NCBI GenBank assembly: GCA_905198125.1
Contig: CAJKBH010000001.1
Location: forward strand, 77,393 to 141,392
Source of the DNA: an uncultured Porphyromonadaceae bacterium
GTDB lineage: Bacteria; Bacteroidota; Bacteroidia; Bacteroidales; Muribaculaceae
DNA: 64,000 bases
Direction: 5' to 3'
Position numbers and translations under genes: made by a program. This document shows, one piece after another, positions 39,611 through 47,503 of this stretch. The notes under the pieces were generated by a model, which made no database searches, was not told the origin of the DNA, and worked only from the letters and a program-made list of their open reading frames with translations. How positions within the stretch are numbered: position 1 is the first letter of the stretch; each line of letters opens with the position of its first letter.

Positions 39611-40708
39611 ATGAGTAAGATAATTCGACAAAATACACCATTGCCTGCACCTGAGGTTATAGAGCCTCTATACAACCGGGCGTCCGCCATTATTGAAGAT
39701 GCACGTTCAAAAGCCTACCGCCAGGTCAATGAGAGCCTTGTAAGGCGAAACTGGGAGTTGGGTCAGATTATAGCCGAAGAAGAACTCAACGGCGAGGACC
39801 GCGCCAAATATGGGGCTTCGGTAATCAAGGAACTTTCCAGGCGGCTGACGGCCACTTACGGTAAAGGGTTCACCAAGACGAATCTTTACAGTTATGTAAA
39901 TTTCTTCAATATGTTCCCGCGAATTTTCCACACACTGTGTGGAAAATCTGCTGATTTACTTTCTTGGTCACATTATCGTGTTCTTATTCAAGAGCTTAAT
40001 GATGACGCCCGTCAATGGTATGAAGCTGAAGCGGCATCTCAGGATTGGAGTGTGCGAACCCTTCAGCGCAATATCAGTTCACAATATTATCATAGGCTGC
40101 TTGCCTCTCAGCGCAAAGACCTTGTCAAGAAAGAGATGTTGCAGCTTACGGCTCCATTGCAGGCACCTGATCCGACAGAGTTCATTAAAAATCCCGTCAT
40201 AGGGGAATTTCTGGGTTTCACTGCAGACTCATCCTTCAGGGAAACTGATCTGGAGCAGTCCATAATTGATAATCTGGAGAAATTTCTGCTTGAGCTTGGC
40301 AAAGGTTTTGCATTTGTAGCTCGTCAGCAACATATCCATACCGAGAAAGAAGATTACTTTATCGATCTTGTTTTCTATAACATCTATCTGAAATGCTACG
40401 TGTTGATTGACCTGAAGACATCAAAGATTCGTCATCAGGACGTTGGACAGATGGATATGTATGTGAGGATGTACGACCAATTTAAGCGTACAGATAGTGA
40501 TAATCCTACCATTGGGATACTTCTATGTGGTGATACGGATGAAGACATTGCGCGTTATTCAGTGCTACATGACAACGATCACATGTTTGCGTCTAAGTAT
40601 ATGACTTATATGCCGTCGCCCGAACAGCTCCGAGCCGAGATAGAACGTCAGAAAGAGATTTTCTACCTACAGCAACAGTCCAAGGACGATGAAGGAAAGT
40701 CCTTATGA
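39611..40708 (+). CDS. DUF1016/YhcG-family PD-(D/E)XK nuclease
   Basis: This 365-residue protein has the N-terminal DUF1016 winged-helix-like domain (SKAYRQVNESLVRRNWELGQ, YGKGFTKTNLYSYVNFFNMFP, LSWSHYRVLI) and a C-terminal PD-(D/E)XK nuclease domain (FAFVARQQHIHTEKEDYFID, LVFYNIYLKCYVLIDLKTSK). The catalytic D and E/DxK are visible in YFIDLVF and LIDLKTSK. Family members are found near restriction and toxin-antitoxin loci and are suspected of a role in DNA restriction or recombination. Here it stands alone with its own promoter and terminator, more AT-rich than its neighbours, which suggests horizontal gain. Confidence 0.88.
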   Translation: MSKIIRQNTPLPAPEVIEPLYNRASAIIEDARSKAYRQVNESLVRRNWELGQIIAEEELNGEDRAKYGASVIKELSRRLTATYGKGFTKTNLYSYVNFFNMFPRIFHTLCGKSADLLSWSHYRVLIQELNDDARQWYEAEAASQDWSVRTLQRNISSQYYHRLLASQRKDLVKKEMLQLTAPLQAPDPTEFIKNPVIGEFLGFTADSSFRETDLEQSIIDNLEKFLLELGKGFAFVARQQHIHTEKEDYFIDLVFYNIYLKCYVLIDLKTSKIRHQDVGQMDMYVRMYDQFKRTDSDNPTIGILLCGDTDEDIARYSVLHDNDHMFASKYMTYMPSPEQLRAEIERQKEIFYLQQQSKDDEGKSL

Positions 40709-40922
40709 TTTATCAGTAGGCTTTGCATAGTGGTGCGGGCATTCCGTGCCGCGCAACCGGCAAGGATCAGATACGGACGATAATATCTAACATCAAGACT
40801 ATAGATTATAATATAAGAATTAATGGTCTATGAAAGCAAAATGTTGGTAAAAGCAATAACTGCTATACAAATGATGTTCTTCTAAAAAGGAACGCTTTAC
40901 AAATAGGAGTCGGATATAAAGT

Positions 40923-41609
40923 ATGAGAAGGCTGTTATATATAATAATGACTGTCGGGGTGTTGCTGGTTGGTGCTTCATCGGCATGTTCACGCGACGAG
41001 GAAGTATCTCCGGGGTCTGATTCAAAGCCGGATATAGATTCTGAATTTGTGCCGTCGGGAACATGGAAGATGACCTACGATTCTTATAAATGTATGACTG
41101 CCGGGGGTGATTACAATGATCGGACGAAAAATGTGATAATAACCACGGCCGGGAATAGCGTAACGATTAAGGGTTTGTTTTTGGTATATCCCGATGGGAA
41201 TGTCACTGGAACTGTAGAGGGCCATAAGCTGATATTGGAACCTAATCAACAAATGTGTGACGACAAAAAGGGTAATCCTGTGTATTTTATATGTGGAGAA
41301 GCGGATTGGTCTTTTAGTTCGGGACATACTTTCCAGGAAGAAAGCGTAAGTTTTAATAATATCGGTCCGGTATCTTTCTTAATTTCTGACGATGGGAAGA
41401 CAATGACAGTTGAAGATGCCCGTAATGGACGCAATGGACGCAAAGCATTCTGGTATAGCGATAAGCCTGATAAAAAGATATACTTTAATTCAGGAGATTC
41501 GTATGGGTATGATGAGGATGGGAATTTTATTGGTACTCCTTATGGTACCGGCTTCCCCGATGTAGACTTTAAGGTTAATATCAAACTCGAGAAAATCGAC
41601 ACAGAATAG
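40923..41609 (+). CDS. Predicted surface lipoprotein, unknown function
   Basis: This 228-residue protein starts with a lipoprotein signal peptide (MRRLLYIIMTVGVLLVGASS) ending in SAC, with lipidated Cys22. The residues after it (SRDEE) are acidic, as in the Bacteroidota lipoprotein export signal that moves lipoproteins to the cell surface. The rest is beta-rich (KNVIITTAGNSVTIKGLFLV, HTFQEESVSFNNIGPVSFLI), possibly a single lipocalin-like barrel. No family was recognised. The gene is AT-rich and sits in a small accessory patch with a dead toxin gene and the DUF1016 nuclease. Confidence 0.75.
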   Translation: MRRLLYIIMTVGVLLVGASSACSRDEEVSPGSDSKPDIDSEFVPSGTWKMTYDSYKCMTAGGDYNDRTKNVIITTAGNSVTIKGLFLVYPDGNVTGTVEGHKLILEPNQQMCDDKKGNPVYFICGEADWSFSSGHTFQEESVSFNNIGPVSFLISDDGKTMTVEDARNGRNGRKAFWYSDKPDKKIYFNSGDSYGYDEDGNFIGTPYGTGFPDVDFKVNIKLEKIDTE

Positions 41610-41661
41610 CGTGTTACCCATCTGACGCATCTGGCGAGCAGGCCGGACTGCGCCGATAACG

Positions 41662-41909
41662 CGCCAGTATCTTAAGGATCTGAAACTTGCGCGTAAACGG
41701 AACTTGATGGGAGCAAACTGAATGATATAATTCAAAAACTTTCAAATGGAGAGGTTTTGCCTCCCAAGAATCGAGACCATTCCCTGATTAATGATTATAA
41801 GGGATGTCGGGAGTGTCATATCACTCCCGACCGGCTGTTGATTTATCGTCGCAAAGACGTATTACAGATAATTTCATGAGTACGTACCGGCAGTCACTCA
41901 GACGTATTC
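41662..41909 (+). pseudogene. Decayed YafQ/RelE-type mRNA interferase toxin
   Basis: The sequence reads RQYLKDLKLARKRN in one frame (41662-41702). After a shift near 41700 it reads LDGSKLNDIIQKLSNGEVLP ... PKNRDHSLINDYKGCRECHI and TPDRLLIYRRKDVLQIIS from 41703. A TGA interrupts it at 41877, and the same frame continues RTGSHSDVF. These match YafQ-family toxins from the KDLKLARKR start to the RTGSHSDLF end. At least one frameshift and one stop inactivate it. No antitoxin gene is visible beside it. Confidence 0.75.
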
Positions 41910-41946
41910 AGACTTATTCTGAGTAAAATCCATAGGAAAGGATTCA

Positions 41947-42447
41947 TTATTCTTTGCGGTAGAGCGGGGCGGTCGGGGGTTCCTGGCCTTTGATGACGTT
42001 GTGGTAGTAGGCGTAGGTCATCGGGATGCCGGTGCCTTCCACGGCATTGACCAGATGACACAGCACGAGCGTATGCGTGTCGCAGTCCACCGTCTCGTAC
42101 GCCTCGAGTATCAGGCGGCCGGCAAATGTGCCTTTCACACACGGCACATAATCTATCAGGTCATAGCCGATGCCCTCGTATTTGTCCATGTCGCGCGAAC
42201 TGAAGAAACCGAAACGGCCTATCAGCATCGGATCCGTATCCTGCGACAGGATGGAAACGGAGAAGCGTCCGCTTTCCTTCACCGCCTCCAGTGTGTAGTT
42301 GCTCTTATTCAGTGATACTGCCACGATAGGTCCCTTGGACGTTAACTGGAAACAGGTGTTGATGGTGCAGCCGACGGCGCGGCCGTCCTTGAACGCTCCG
42401 ACGATGTATACTCCGTACGACAGGTTGTAAAGTGCTTTCAAATCCAT
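41947..42447 (-). CDS. Flavin reductase-like FMN-binding protein
   Basis: This 166-residue protein has the FMN-binding split-barrel fold of the flavin reductase (DIM6/NtaB, flavoredoxin) family. LYNLSYGVYIVGAFKDG, the CTINTCFQLTSKGPIVAVSL block and FSVSILSQDTD are conserved flavin-binding stretches. It probably transfers electrons between NAD(P)H or iron-sulfur carriers and flavins in the cytoplasm. It is a single gene on the minus strand, followed by the dead toxin gene on the other strand. Confidence 0.88.
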   Translation of the reverse strand: MDLKALYNLSYGVYIVGAFKDGRAVGCTINTCFQLTSKGPIVAVSLNKSNYTLEAVKESGRFSVSILSQDTDPMLIGRFGFFSSRDMDKYEGIGYDLIDYVPCVKGTFAGRLILEAYETVDCDTHTLVLCHLVNAVEGTGIPMTYAYYHNVIKGQEPPTAPLYRKE

Positions 42448-42504
42448 AAAGTATGCTATTAAGTGTTTACATAATAAACGCCAAAATAGCCCGAAAGTTT
42501 TACT

Positions 42505-43485
42505 TCAGAGAGTGATGATGGCTTTGGTGCCGTGGCCTGGGGTGGAGGAGATGGTGAAGTCGCCGCCGTGCAGACGGGCTATCTGTCGGCTCAGGCACAG
42601 GCCGATGCCGCTACCGCCCGGTTTGGTGGTGAAGAATGGCTGGAACAGATTCTGCATCATCTCCGCCGGTATGCCGCAGCCGTTGTCCTCGATGCTGATA
42701 TACGGACGCCCTTCGCTCACAGACACGTCGACATGAATATGCGGCTCGGAAACACCGGCAACTGCCTGCACCGCGTTTCGCAGCACGTTGGTAACAAGAC
42801 GTCCCAGCAGGTCGCGGTCGGCACGAAGCCGCATGTCTACCGGTATGGTATAATCCATAATGTCAGGGTCAAGGCCGTTGTCAGTCAGATAAATCGCAAA
42901 CGCCTTCCGTATGCCAGTGAAAAACTCCATCACATCAATGGTCTCGATCTGAGGCTTAGGCAGGTGCGTCAGCTCATAGTACGAATCCAGGAAACGGCGT
43001 ATGCTCTGGCTTTCGTCCGAAATCAACGACACGGCTTCGTTCAGATTCTCGCCCTTGTAACGGTCAGGATTGCGCTTCATGTCCGCGCTCAGCGACACTA
43101 TCGGGGTGATGGCGTTGCGCATCTCATGTGTCATGATGCGCAGGATGCGGTCGTAATACAGTTTGCGCGTCTCAAGCTCCATCCGGCTCGAGCTGTAGAC
43201 GGCCATAATGCGCCGCATGGTATTCGACATGCGGTTGATGTCCGGGTCGTGACTCTCCGCGAACCGGATGGTGGTGTCGTTCATGTCAAGCGCATCCATG
43301 AAATCGGACATTGACCTTATCACCCGCCGCACCAGGCGCCACAGCAGAATGATGGAGATAACGAGGGGTATAAGCGAAAGAATGCCTAAGGCATGTCTGC
43401 CATAGGCGAAACATAGCGTGGCGAATGCCGTAAAAAGCACTGTCCCCGCTATGCAGAGTATGAAATTCAGACGGAAACGTTTCAC
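42505..43485 (-). CDS. Sensor histidine kinase
   Basis: This 326-residue membrane kinase has two N-terminal helices (about 7-29 and 33-50) with almost no periplasmic loop. A linker leads to the phosphoacceptor helix RILRIMTHEMRNAITPIVSL with His120. The ATP-binding domain carries VLRNAVQAVAG (N box), SIEDNGCGIPAEMM (G1) and GGSGIGLCLSRQIARLHGGD (G2). The lack of an external sensor suggests that it detects a membrane or internal signal. Its start overlaps the stop of the response regulator gene as ATGA, so the two form a pair. Confidence 0.93.
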   Translation of the reverse strand: MKRFRLNFILCIAGTVLFTAFATLCFAYGRHALGILSLIPLVISIILLWRLVRRVIRSMSDFMDALDMNDTTIRFAESHDPDINRMSNTMRRIMAVYSSSRMELETRKLYYDRILRIMTHEMRNAITPIVSLSADMKRNPDRYKGENLNEAVSLISDESQSIRRFLDSYYELTHLPKPQIETIDVMEFFTGIRKAFAIYLTDNGLDPDIMDYTIPVDMRLRADRDLLGRLVTNVLRNAVQAVAGVSEPHIHVDVSVSEGRPYISIEDNGCGIPAEMMQNLFQPFFTTKPGGSGIGLCLSRQIARLHGGDFTISSTPGHGTKAIITL

Positions 43486-44057
43486 TTCTTCAATTGATTA
43501 TAAAGAGTCTGACGGTTGATGCCCAACAGTTTGGCGGCCTGCGTGAGATTGCCGTTACAGCGTGCCACCACTGAGTTGATGTGGTCTGCCTTGAGTTCGT
43601 CGAGGGTCATGGCGTCGAGCTTGTCCTGACGCGCCTTGGTGTCCTTGGCCTGCGACAGTACGGCCTGTTCCGATCGGGCCAGGCGGTTCTTGCGGATGGC
43701 CGACTTCACTTTGGCTATCAGGTCGTCGTTGTCCCACGGCTTGGTTACGAAGTCGTCGCCGCCACGCTTCATGGCCTCGACTGCAAGCTGTATGTCGCCG
43801 AACGCGGTGATCAGCACCACGGCCGGCGGGTGAGGCATCGACTTGATACGCTCCAGCCAGAACAGCCCGTCGTTGCCGTCCAGACGCGAAGTGTCGAAAT
43901 TCATGTCCAGCAGCACGGCATCGAAGTCGCCGTTGGCCAGCAACGCCGGAAGCAACGTCGGGTCGCCGATGGTCAGTATGCTGTCGAACTCGCTTTCCAG
44001 CACCATCTTAAGCGACAGCCGCACCGCCTTGTTGTCATCGATTATCAGTATTTTCAT
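43482..44057 (-). CDS. Response regulator, receiver plus Fis-type HTH
   Basis: This 191-residue regulator has a receiver domain with the phosphoacceptor Asp51 (DAVLLDMNFD), LITAFGD and DDFVTKPWD. A short linker leads to a C-terminal Fis-like helix-turn-helix (VVARCNGNLTQAAKLLGINR, QTLYNQL). There is no AAA+ domain, so this is an ActR/RegA-like regulator, not a sigma-54 activator. It is divergent from the TolC/HlyD/ABC export operon, with a palindrome between them, and probably controls that operon. Its promoter predicts a leaderless or nearly leaderless mRNA. Confidence 0.93.
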   Translation of the reverse strand: MKILIIDDNKAVRLSLKMVLESEFDSILTIGDPTLLPALLANGDFDAVLLDMNFDTSRLDGNDGLFWLERIKSMPHPPAVVLITAFGDIQLAVEAMKRGGDDFVTKPWDNDDLIAKVKSAIRKNRLARSEQAVLSQAKDTKARQDKLDAMTLDELKADHINSVVARCNGNLTQAAKLLGINRQTLYNQLKK

Positions 44058-44061
44058 GATG

Positions 44062-44092
44062 CAAATTTAACGCGTATGGGCGTATGCACAAA
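44062..44092 (-). promoter_or_regulatory. Promoter of the two-component operon
   Basis: The minus strand reads TTTG (44092-44089), 19 bases, then TAAATTTG (44069-44062), a full consensus match. Only four bases separate the -7 box from the ATG at 44057, so transcription should start at or next to the start codon. Confidence 0.75.
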
Positions 44093-44129
44093 GTGAATTA
44101 CAGGAAAAATGGATTCAACGGAAACGAAT

Positions 44130-44144
44130 GTCTAAATTTTAGAC
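44130..44144. promoter_or_regulatory. Palindromic operator candidate
   Basis: GTCTAAATTTTAGAC has perfect 7-base arms around one T. It lies midway between the divergent regulator and exporter promoters, a fitting site for the Fis-type regulator dimer. Confidence 0.5.
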
Positions 44145-44205
44145 GATTTCAATGTGCAAAATGAGGTTTCTTTAAAATTAATGGAACAATCGGATTGGCG
44201 GTATA

Positions 44206-44213
44206 TAAATTTG
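44206..44213 (+). promoter_or_regulatory. -7 box of the export operon
   Basis: TAAATTTG lies 20 bases before the ATG at 44234. No TTTG is found at the -33 position, which suggests activator dependence, with the regulator encoded next door as the candidate activator. Confidence 0.5.
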
Positions 44214-44233
44214 CATCGTCATAAACAAAGACG

Positions 44234-45520
44234 ATGAAGAAACTGATATTTTCCATACTGCTTATATCGGGAGCTCTGCCGGGCATGGCGCAGATGACGT
44301 TGAACGACTGTCTGGTCTATGCCCGCGACCATGCCCCGCGCAATGTGATAAACGGCCTCGCGGTGCGCCAGAGCGCCATCGACAGCCGCATAGCCGCTTC
44401 CGACATGATGCCCTCGGTAGGGCTGTCGTCAAACGGCAATCTCAGCTTCGGCCGTAACATCGACCCCGAAACCAACACCTACGACAACCGCAAGACCCTG
44501 TACACCGGCTTCGGGCTCCAGATGTCGCTCCCTCTGTTCGATGGCCTGGTGAGCATAAACAACCTTAAGGCTGCAAAGACCGGCAAGCTCCGTCAGGAAG
44601 AAGCAGCAAGGCTTGAGGCGGACAACATTTCGCTCAAAGTGATCCGGTCGTTCTACAACGTGTCGTACTGCAAGGCGATGGTAACTCAGATGGAGGAACA
44701 GCTTGAGCGCGACCTGCGGAATCTGAAAGCCGCTGAGCTCGGCATGGAACTCGGCACCAAGAGCGGTGCCGACGTCGCGGAAGTGGAAGCCATCGTCGCC
44801 GCAGACCGTTACGAGCTGACAAACCAGCGCAACCTGCTGAGCAAGGCATATCTGACGCTTCGTAGCACAATGGGGATGGAACCCGATGACAGCGAACTGG
44901 AACTGACGGAGGAAGAATATGACGGAGAACCTGATGCGGAGTTCGTGCATCCCCGGATAGCGGAGGCCCGACTCGGCCTGCAGCAAAGCAAGTACAGCCT
45001 CAGGGCCGCAAAGGGGGCTTTCTCGCCTGTAATATCCTTGAATGCAGGCGTATCGACTTCATATTACAAGATATTCGGAGCCGATTATGTCAACCGTCGT
45101 TTCTCGCAGCAGTGGCATGACAACATGGGGCAATATATAGGCTTTTCGGTTTACTTCCCGATTTTCAACGGATTGTCGCGGGTGAACGGCCTGAAGAAAG
45201 CCAAATTGGAGGTGAAACGTCAGGAAGTGTTGTTGGAGGAAGCTCGACTGGAGACAGACCGTCAGAAATCGGAAGCACGACTTGACTATGACGCGGCGAC
45301 CGATGAGCTGGAGGCCGCCACGGCCAGGGTTACGGCTGAAGAAACGGCATACAAGGCCGTGCAGCGCAAGTTTGAGCTGGGAGGCGCTTCGGCGATAGAC
45401 CTGTACACCTCAGGCGCAAAACTGGCCACGGCACGCGCCAACCGCGAAGGGAAACGGATTCAGAAAATAATAAGCCGCATCCTGTTGGGCTACTACAATG
45501 GTGAAAAACTGATTAAGTAA
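44234..45520 (+). CDS. TolC-family outer-membrane efflux protein
   Basis: This 428-residue protein has a signal peptide (MKKLIFSILLISGALPGMAQ), followed by the two coiled-coil/beta repeats of the OEP (TolC) family. MTLNDCLVYARDHAPRNVIN opens the first repeat, and RITALQ-like coiled coils fill the centre and end (EARLETDRQKSEARLDYDAA, QKIISRILLGYYNGEKLI). It should form the outer-membrane channel for the HlyD-family adaptor and the MacB-like ABC transporter that follow. It is the first gene of the operon. Confidence 0.92.
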   Translation: MKKLIFSILLISGALPGMAQMTLNDCLVYARDHAPRNVINGLAVRQSAIDSRIAASDMMPSVGLSSNGNLSFGRNIDPETNTYDNRKTLYTGFGLQMSLPLFDGLVSINNLKAAKTGKLRQEEAARLEADNISLKVIRSFYNVSYCKAMVTQMEEQLERDLRNLKAAELGMELGTKSGADVAEVEAIVAADRYELTNQRNLLSKAYLTLRSTMGMEPDDSELELTEEEYDGEPDAEFVHPRIAEARLGLQQSKYSLRAAKGAFSPVISLNAGVSTSYYKIFGADYVNRRFSQQWHDNMGQYIGFSVYFPIFNGLSRVNGLKKAKLEVKRQEVLLEEARLETDRQKSEARLDYDAATDELEAATARVTAEETAYKAVQRKFELGGASAIDLYTSGAKLATARANREGKRIQKIISRILLGYYNGEKLIK

Positions 45521-45534
45521 CAACTGATTGAGAA

Positions 45535-46785
45535 ATGGATAAGGAAATAAAACCCAAATACGGAAGGATTAAGAAGTATGGCATAATCGGCTCCGTTGCG
45601 GTGCTGATAGTGGCAGCCGCTATATTCGCAGCCGGCAGGGTGGGCGAGTCCACCTACAAGGTGGAGGCCGACTCGATAACAACAGCCGAAGTGACACAGG
45701 GAATGTTCAATGACTTTATCCGCGTCAACGGCCATGTGGAGACCGGCGTGATTGTGCAGGTTTCCGCACTTGAATCGGGTATAGTGGAACATAAGTGGGT
45801 GGAAGAAGGCGCCGACGTCCAGCCGGGCGACATCATCGTGACGTTGCAGAATCCCAATCTGCGTCAGCAGATACTCGACTCGGAATCGCAGTTGGCCGAG
45901 AAACAGAACATGTTGCGCGACACTGAGATAGCGATGGAAAAAGAACGTACGCAGGTGAAACAGGATCTGTTGTCGGCGCGCACGGATTATGTGAGGAAGC
46001 AGCGGGTCATGAAGCAGAAGGACACATTGTATAAGGAGAAACTGATTTCGCGTGAGGAATACCTTCAGGCCAGGGAAGACTGCGAGCTGGCGCGGCAGAA
46101 CCTCGTGCTGCTGCAGGAACGTCAGCGTCAGGACTCGCTGTATCGACAGGTGCAGGTGTCGATGATGCGCGAGAGCCTGCACAACATGCAGGAGAACTTC
46201 AACCTGGTGCGTCAGCGCGCCGACAACCTCAACATCCGCGCCTCGCATTCCGGCCAGCTCGGCACTCTATCGGTGGAACTGGGCCAGAACGTGGGCGCCG
46301 GCCAGCAGATAGGGCAGATCAACATCCTGGACAACTACAAGATTACCGTGCAGATTGACGAGCATTACATCGACCGGGTGGAAACCGGGCTGCGCGGCAA
46401 GGTGGAACGTCAGGGCAAACAGTATGACGTGACGCTGTTCAAGGTCTATCCCGAAGTGGCCAACGGCATGTTCAGGGCCGATCTGAGGATAGAGGGCGCG
46501 CTGCCTGAGAATATCCGCGTGGGTCAGACCTATTACATCAACCTGCAGTTGGGCGAGCCTACGGAGGCGGTGCTTGTGCCCCGCGGTGCATTCTTCCAGA
46601 GCACCGGCGGCCATCAGGCATACGTGCTGAGCGAGGACGGCAAGTCCGCTACGTTGCGCGACATCAGGATAGGACGTCAGAACACACAGTATTACGAGGT
46701 GCTGGAGGGGCTGCATCCGGGCGAGCGCATCATCACCAGCAGCTACAAGAATTTCGGCAACGCCGGGAAGGTAATACTACAATAA
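45535..46785 (+). CDS. HlyD/MacA-like periplasmic adaptor
   Basis: This 416-residue membrane fusion protein has one N-terminal helix (GIIGSVAVLIVAAAIFAAG). A lipoyl/barrel-sandwich domain follows (FIRVNGHVETGVIVQVSALE, VEEGADVQPGDIIVTLQNPN), then a long alpha-hairpin rich in Gln/Glu/Arg (LRDTEIAMEKERTQVKQDLL to MRESLHNMQENFNLVRQRAD), and a beta-barrel and membrane-proximal domain. It links the inner-membrane ABC permease to the TolC-like channel. It starts 14 bases after the TolC gene. Confidence 0.92.
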   Translation: MDKEIKPKYGRIKKYGIIGSVAVLIVAAAIFAAGRVGESTYKVEADSITTAEVTQGMFNDFIRVNGHVETGVIVQVSALESGIVEHKWVEEGADVQPGDIIVTLQNPNLRQQILDSESQLAEKQNMLRDTEIAMEKERTQVKQDLLSARTDYVRKQRVMKQKDTLYKEKLISREEYLQAREDCELARQNLVLLQERQRQDSLYRQVQVSMMRESLHNMQENFNLVRQRADNLNIRASHSGQLGTLSVELGQNVGAGQQIGQINILDNYKITVQIDEHYIDRVETGLRGKVERQGKQYDVTLFKVYPEVANGMFRADLRIEGALPENIRVGQTYYINLQLGEPTEAVLVPRGAFFQSTGGHQAYVLSEDGKSATLRDIRIGRQNTQYYEVLEGLHPGERIITSSYKNFGNAGKVILQ

Positions 46786-46815
46786 TGACTGAAAAATAAC
46801 GCTAAAACTATAACT

Positions 46816-47499
46816 ATGAAAATTGAAATCAAAGATCTGGAGAAGGTGTTCCGTACGGACACTGTCGAGACGGTGGCTCTGAACAAGGTGTCGTTCACCA
46901 TCGGCGACGGCGAGTTTGTGGCGATAATGGGTCCGTCGGGTTGCGGAAAATCCACTCTGCTCAACATACTCGGACTGCTTGACAATCCCTCGGCCGGAAG
47001 CTACCGGCTTGACGATAAGGAAGTAGGCAACCTCAGGGAATCGGAGCGCACGGAATGGCGCAAGGGGCGCATCGGCTTCGTGTTTCAGTCGTTCAATCTG
47101 ATCGAGGAGATGACGGTGCGCGACAATATCATGCTGCCGCTGAACAACCTGAAGCTGGACAAGGCGGAAAAGAGGCGTCGCGTTGACGAGGCATTGCGCC
47201 GCATGGGCATCAGCCACCGTGCCGGACATTACCCCTCGCAGCTGTCGGGCGGTCAGCAGCAGCGCGTGGCCATAGCCCGCGCCATCGTCGGCAAACCGGG
47301 ACTGATACTGGCCGACGAGCCGACCGGCAACCTCGATTCCAGGAACGGAGCCGAGGTGATGGACCTGCTCAGGGACCTGCACCGCGACGGTGCCACCATC
47401 GTGATGGTGACCCACTCGCAGCGCGACGCCGCTCAGGCCGACTATATCATAAACCTGTTTGACGGGCAGGTGGTGGAGAACCTTAACGACAAACTCTGA
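46816..47499 (+). CDS. MacB/LolD-like ABC transporter ATPase
   Basis: This 227-residue ATPase has all nucleotide-binding motifs: Walker A GPSGCGKST, Q-loop FVFQSFNLIEEM, signature QLSGGQQQRVAIARA, Walker B LILADEPTGNLD and the switch His in MVTHSQRD. It belongs to the MacB/LolD/FtsE type that partners FtsX-like permeases. It powers export by the operon's MacB-like complex. The permease gene follows four bases later. Confidence 0.96.
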   Translation: MKIEIKDLEKVFRTDTVETVALNKVSFTIGDGEFVAIMGPSGCGKSTLLNILGLLDNPSAGSYRLDDKEVGNLRESERTEWRKGRIGFVFQSFNLIEEMTVRDNIMLPLNNLKLDKAEKRRRVDEALRRMGISHRAGHYPSQLSGGQQQRVAIARAIVGKPGLILADEPTGNLDSRNGAEVMDLLRDLHRDGATIVMVTHSQRDAAQADYIINLFDGQVVENLNDKL

Positions 47500-47503
47500 C
47501 GCT

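Noticed and set aside
44185..44215. Possible sigma-54 promoter (TTGGCGG ... TTTGCA) before the TolC gene
   Set aside because: The GG and GC elements are four bases too far apart, and the neighbouring regulator lacks an AAA+ domain. The TAAATTTG box explains the site better.
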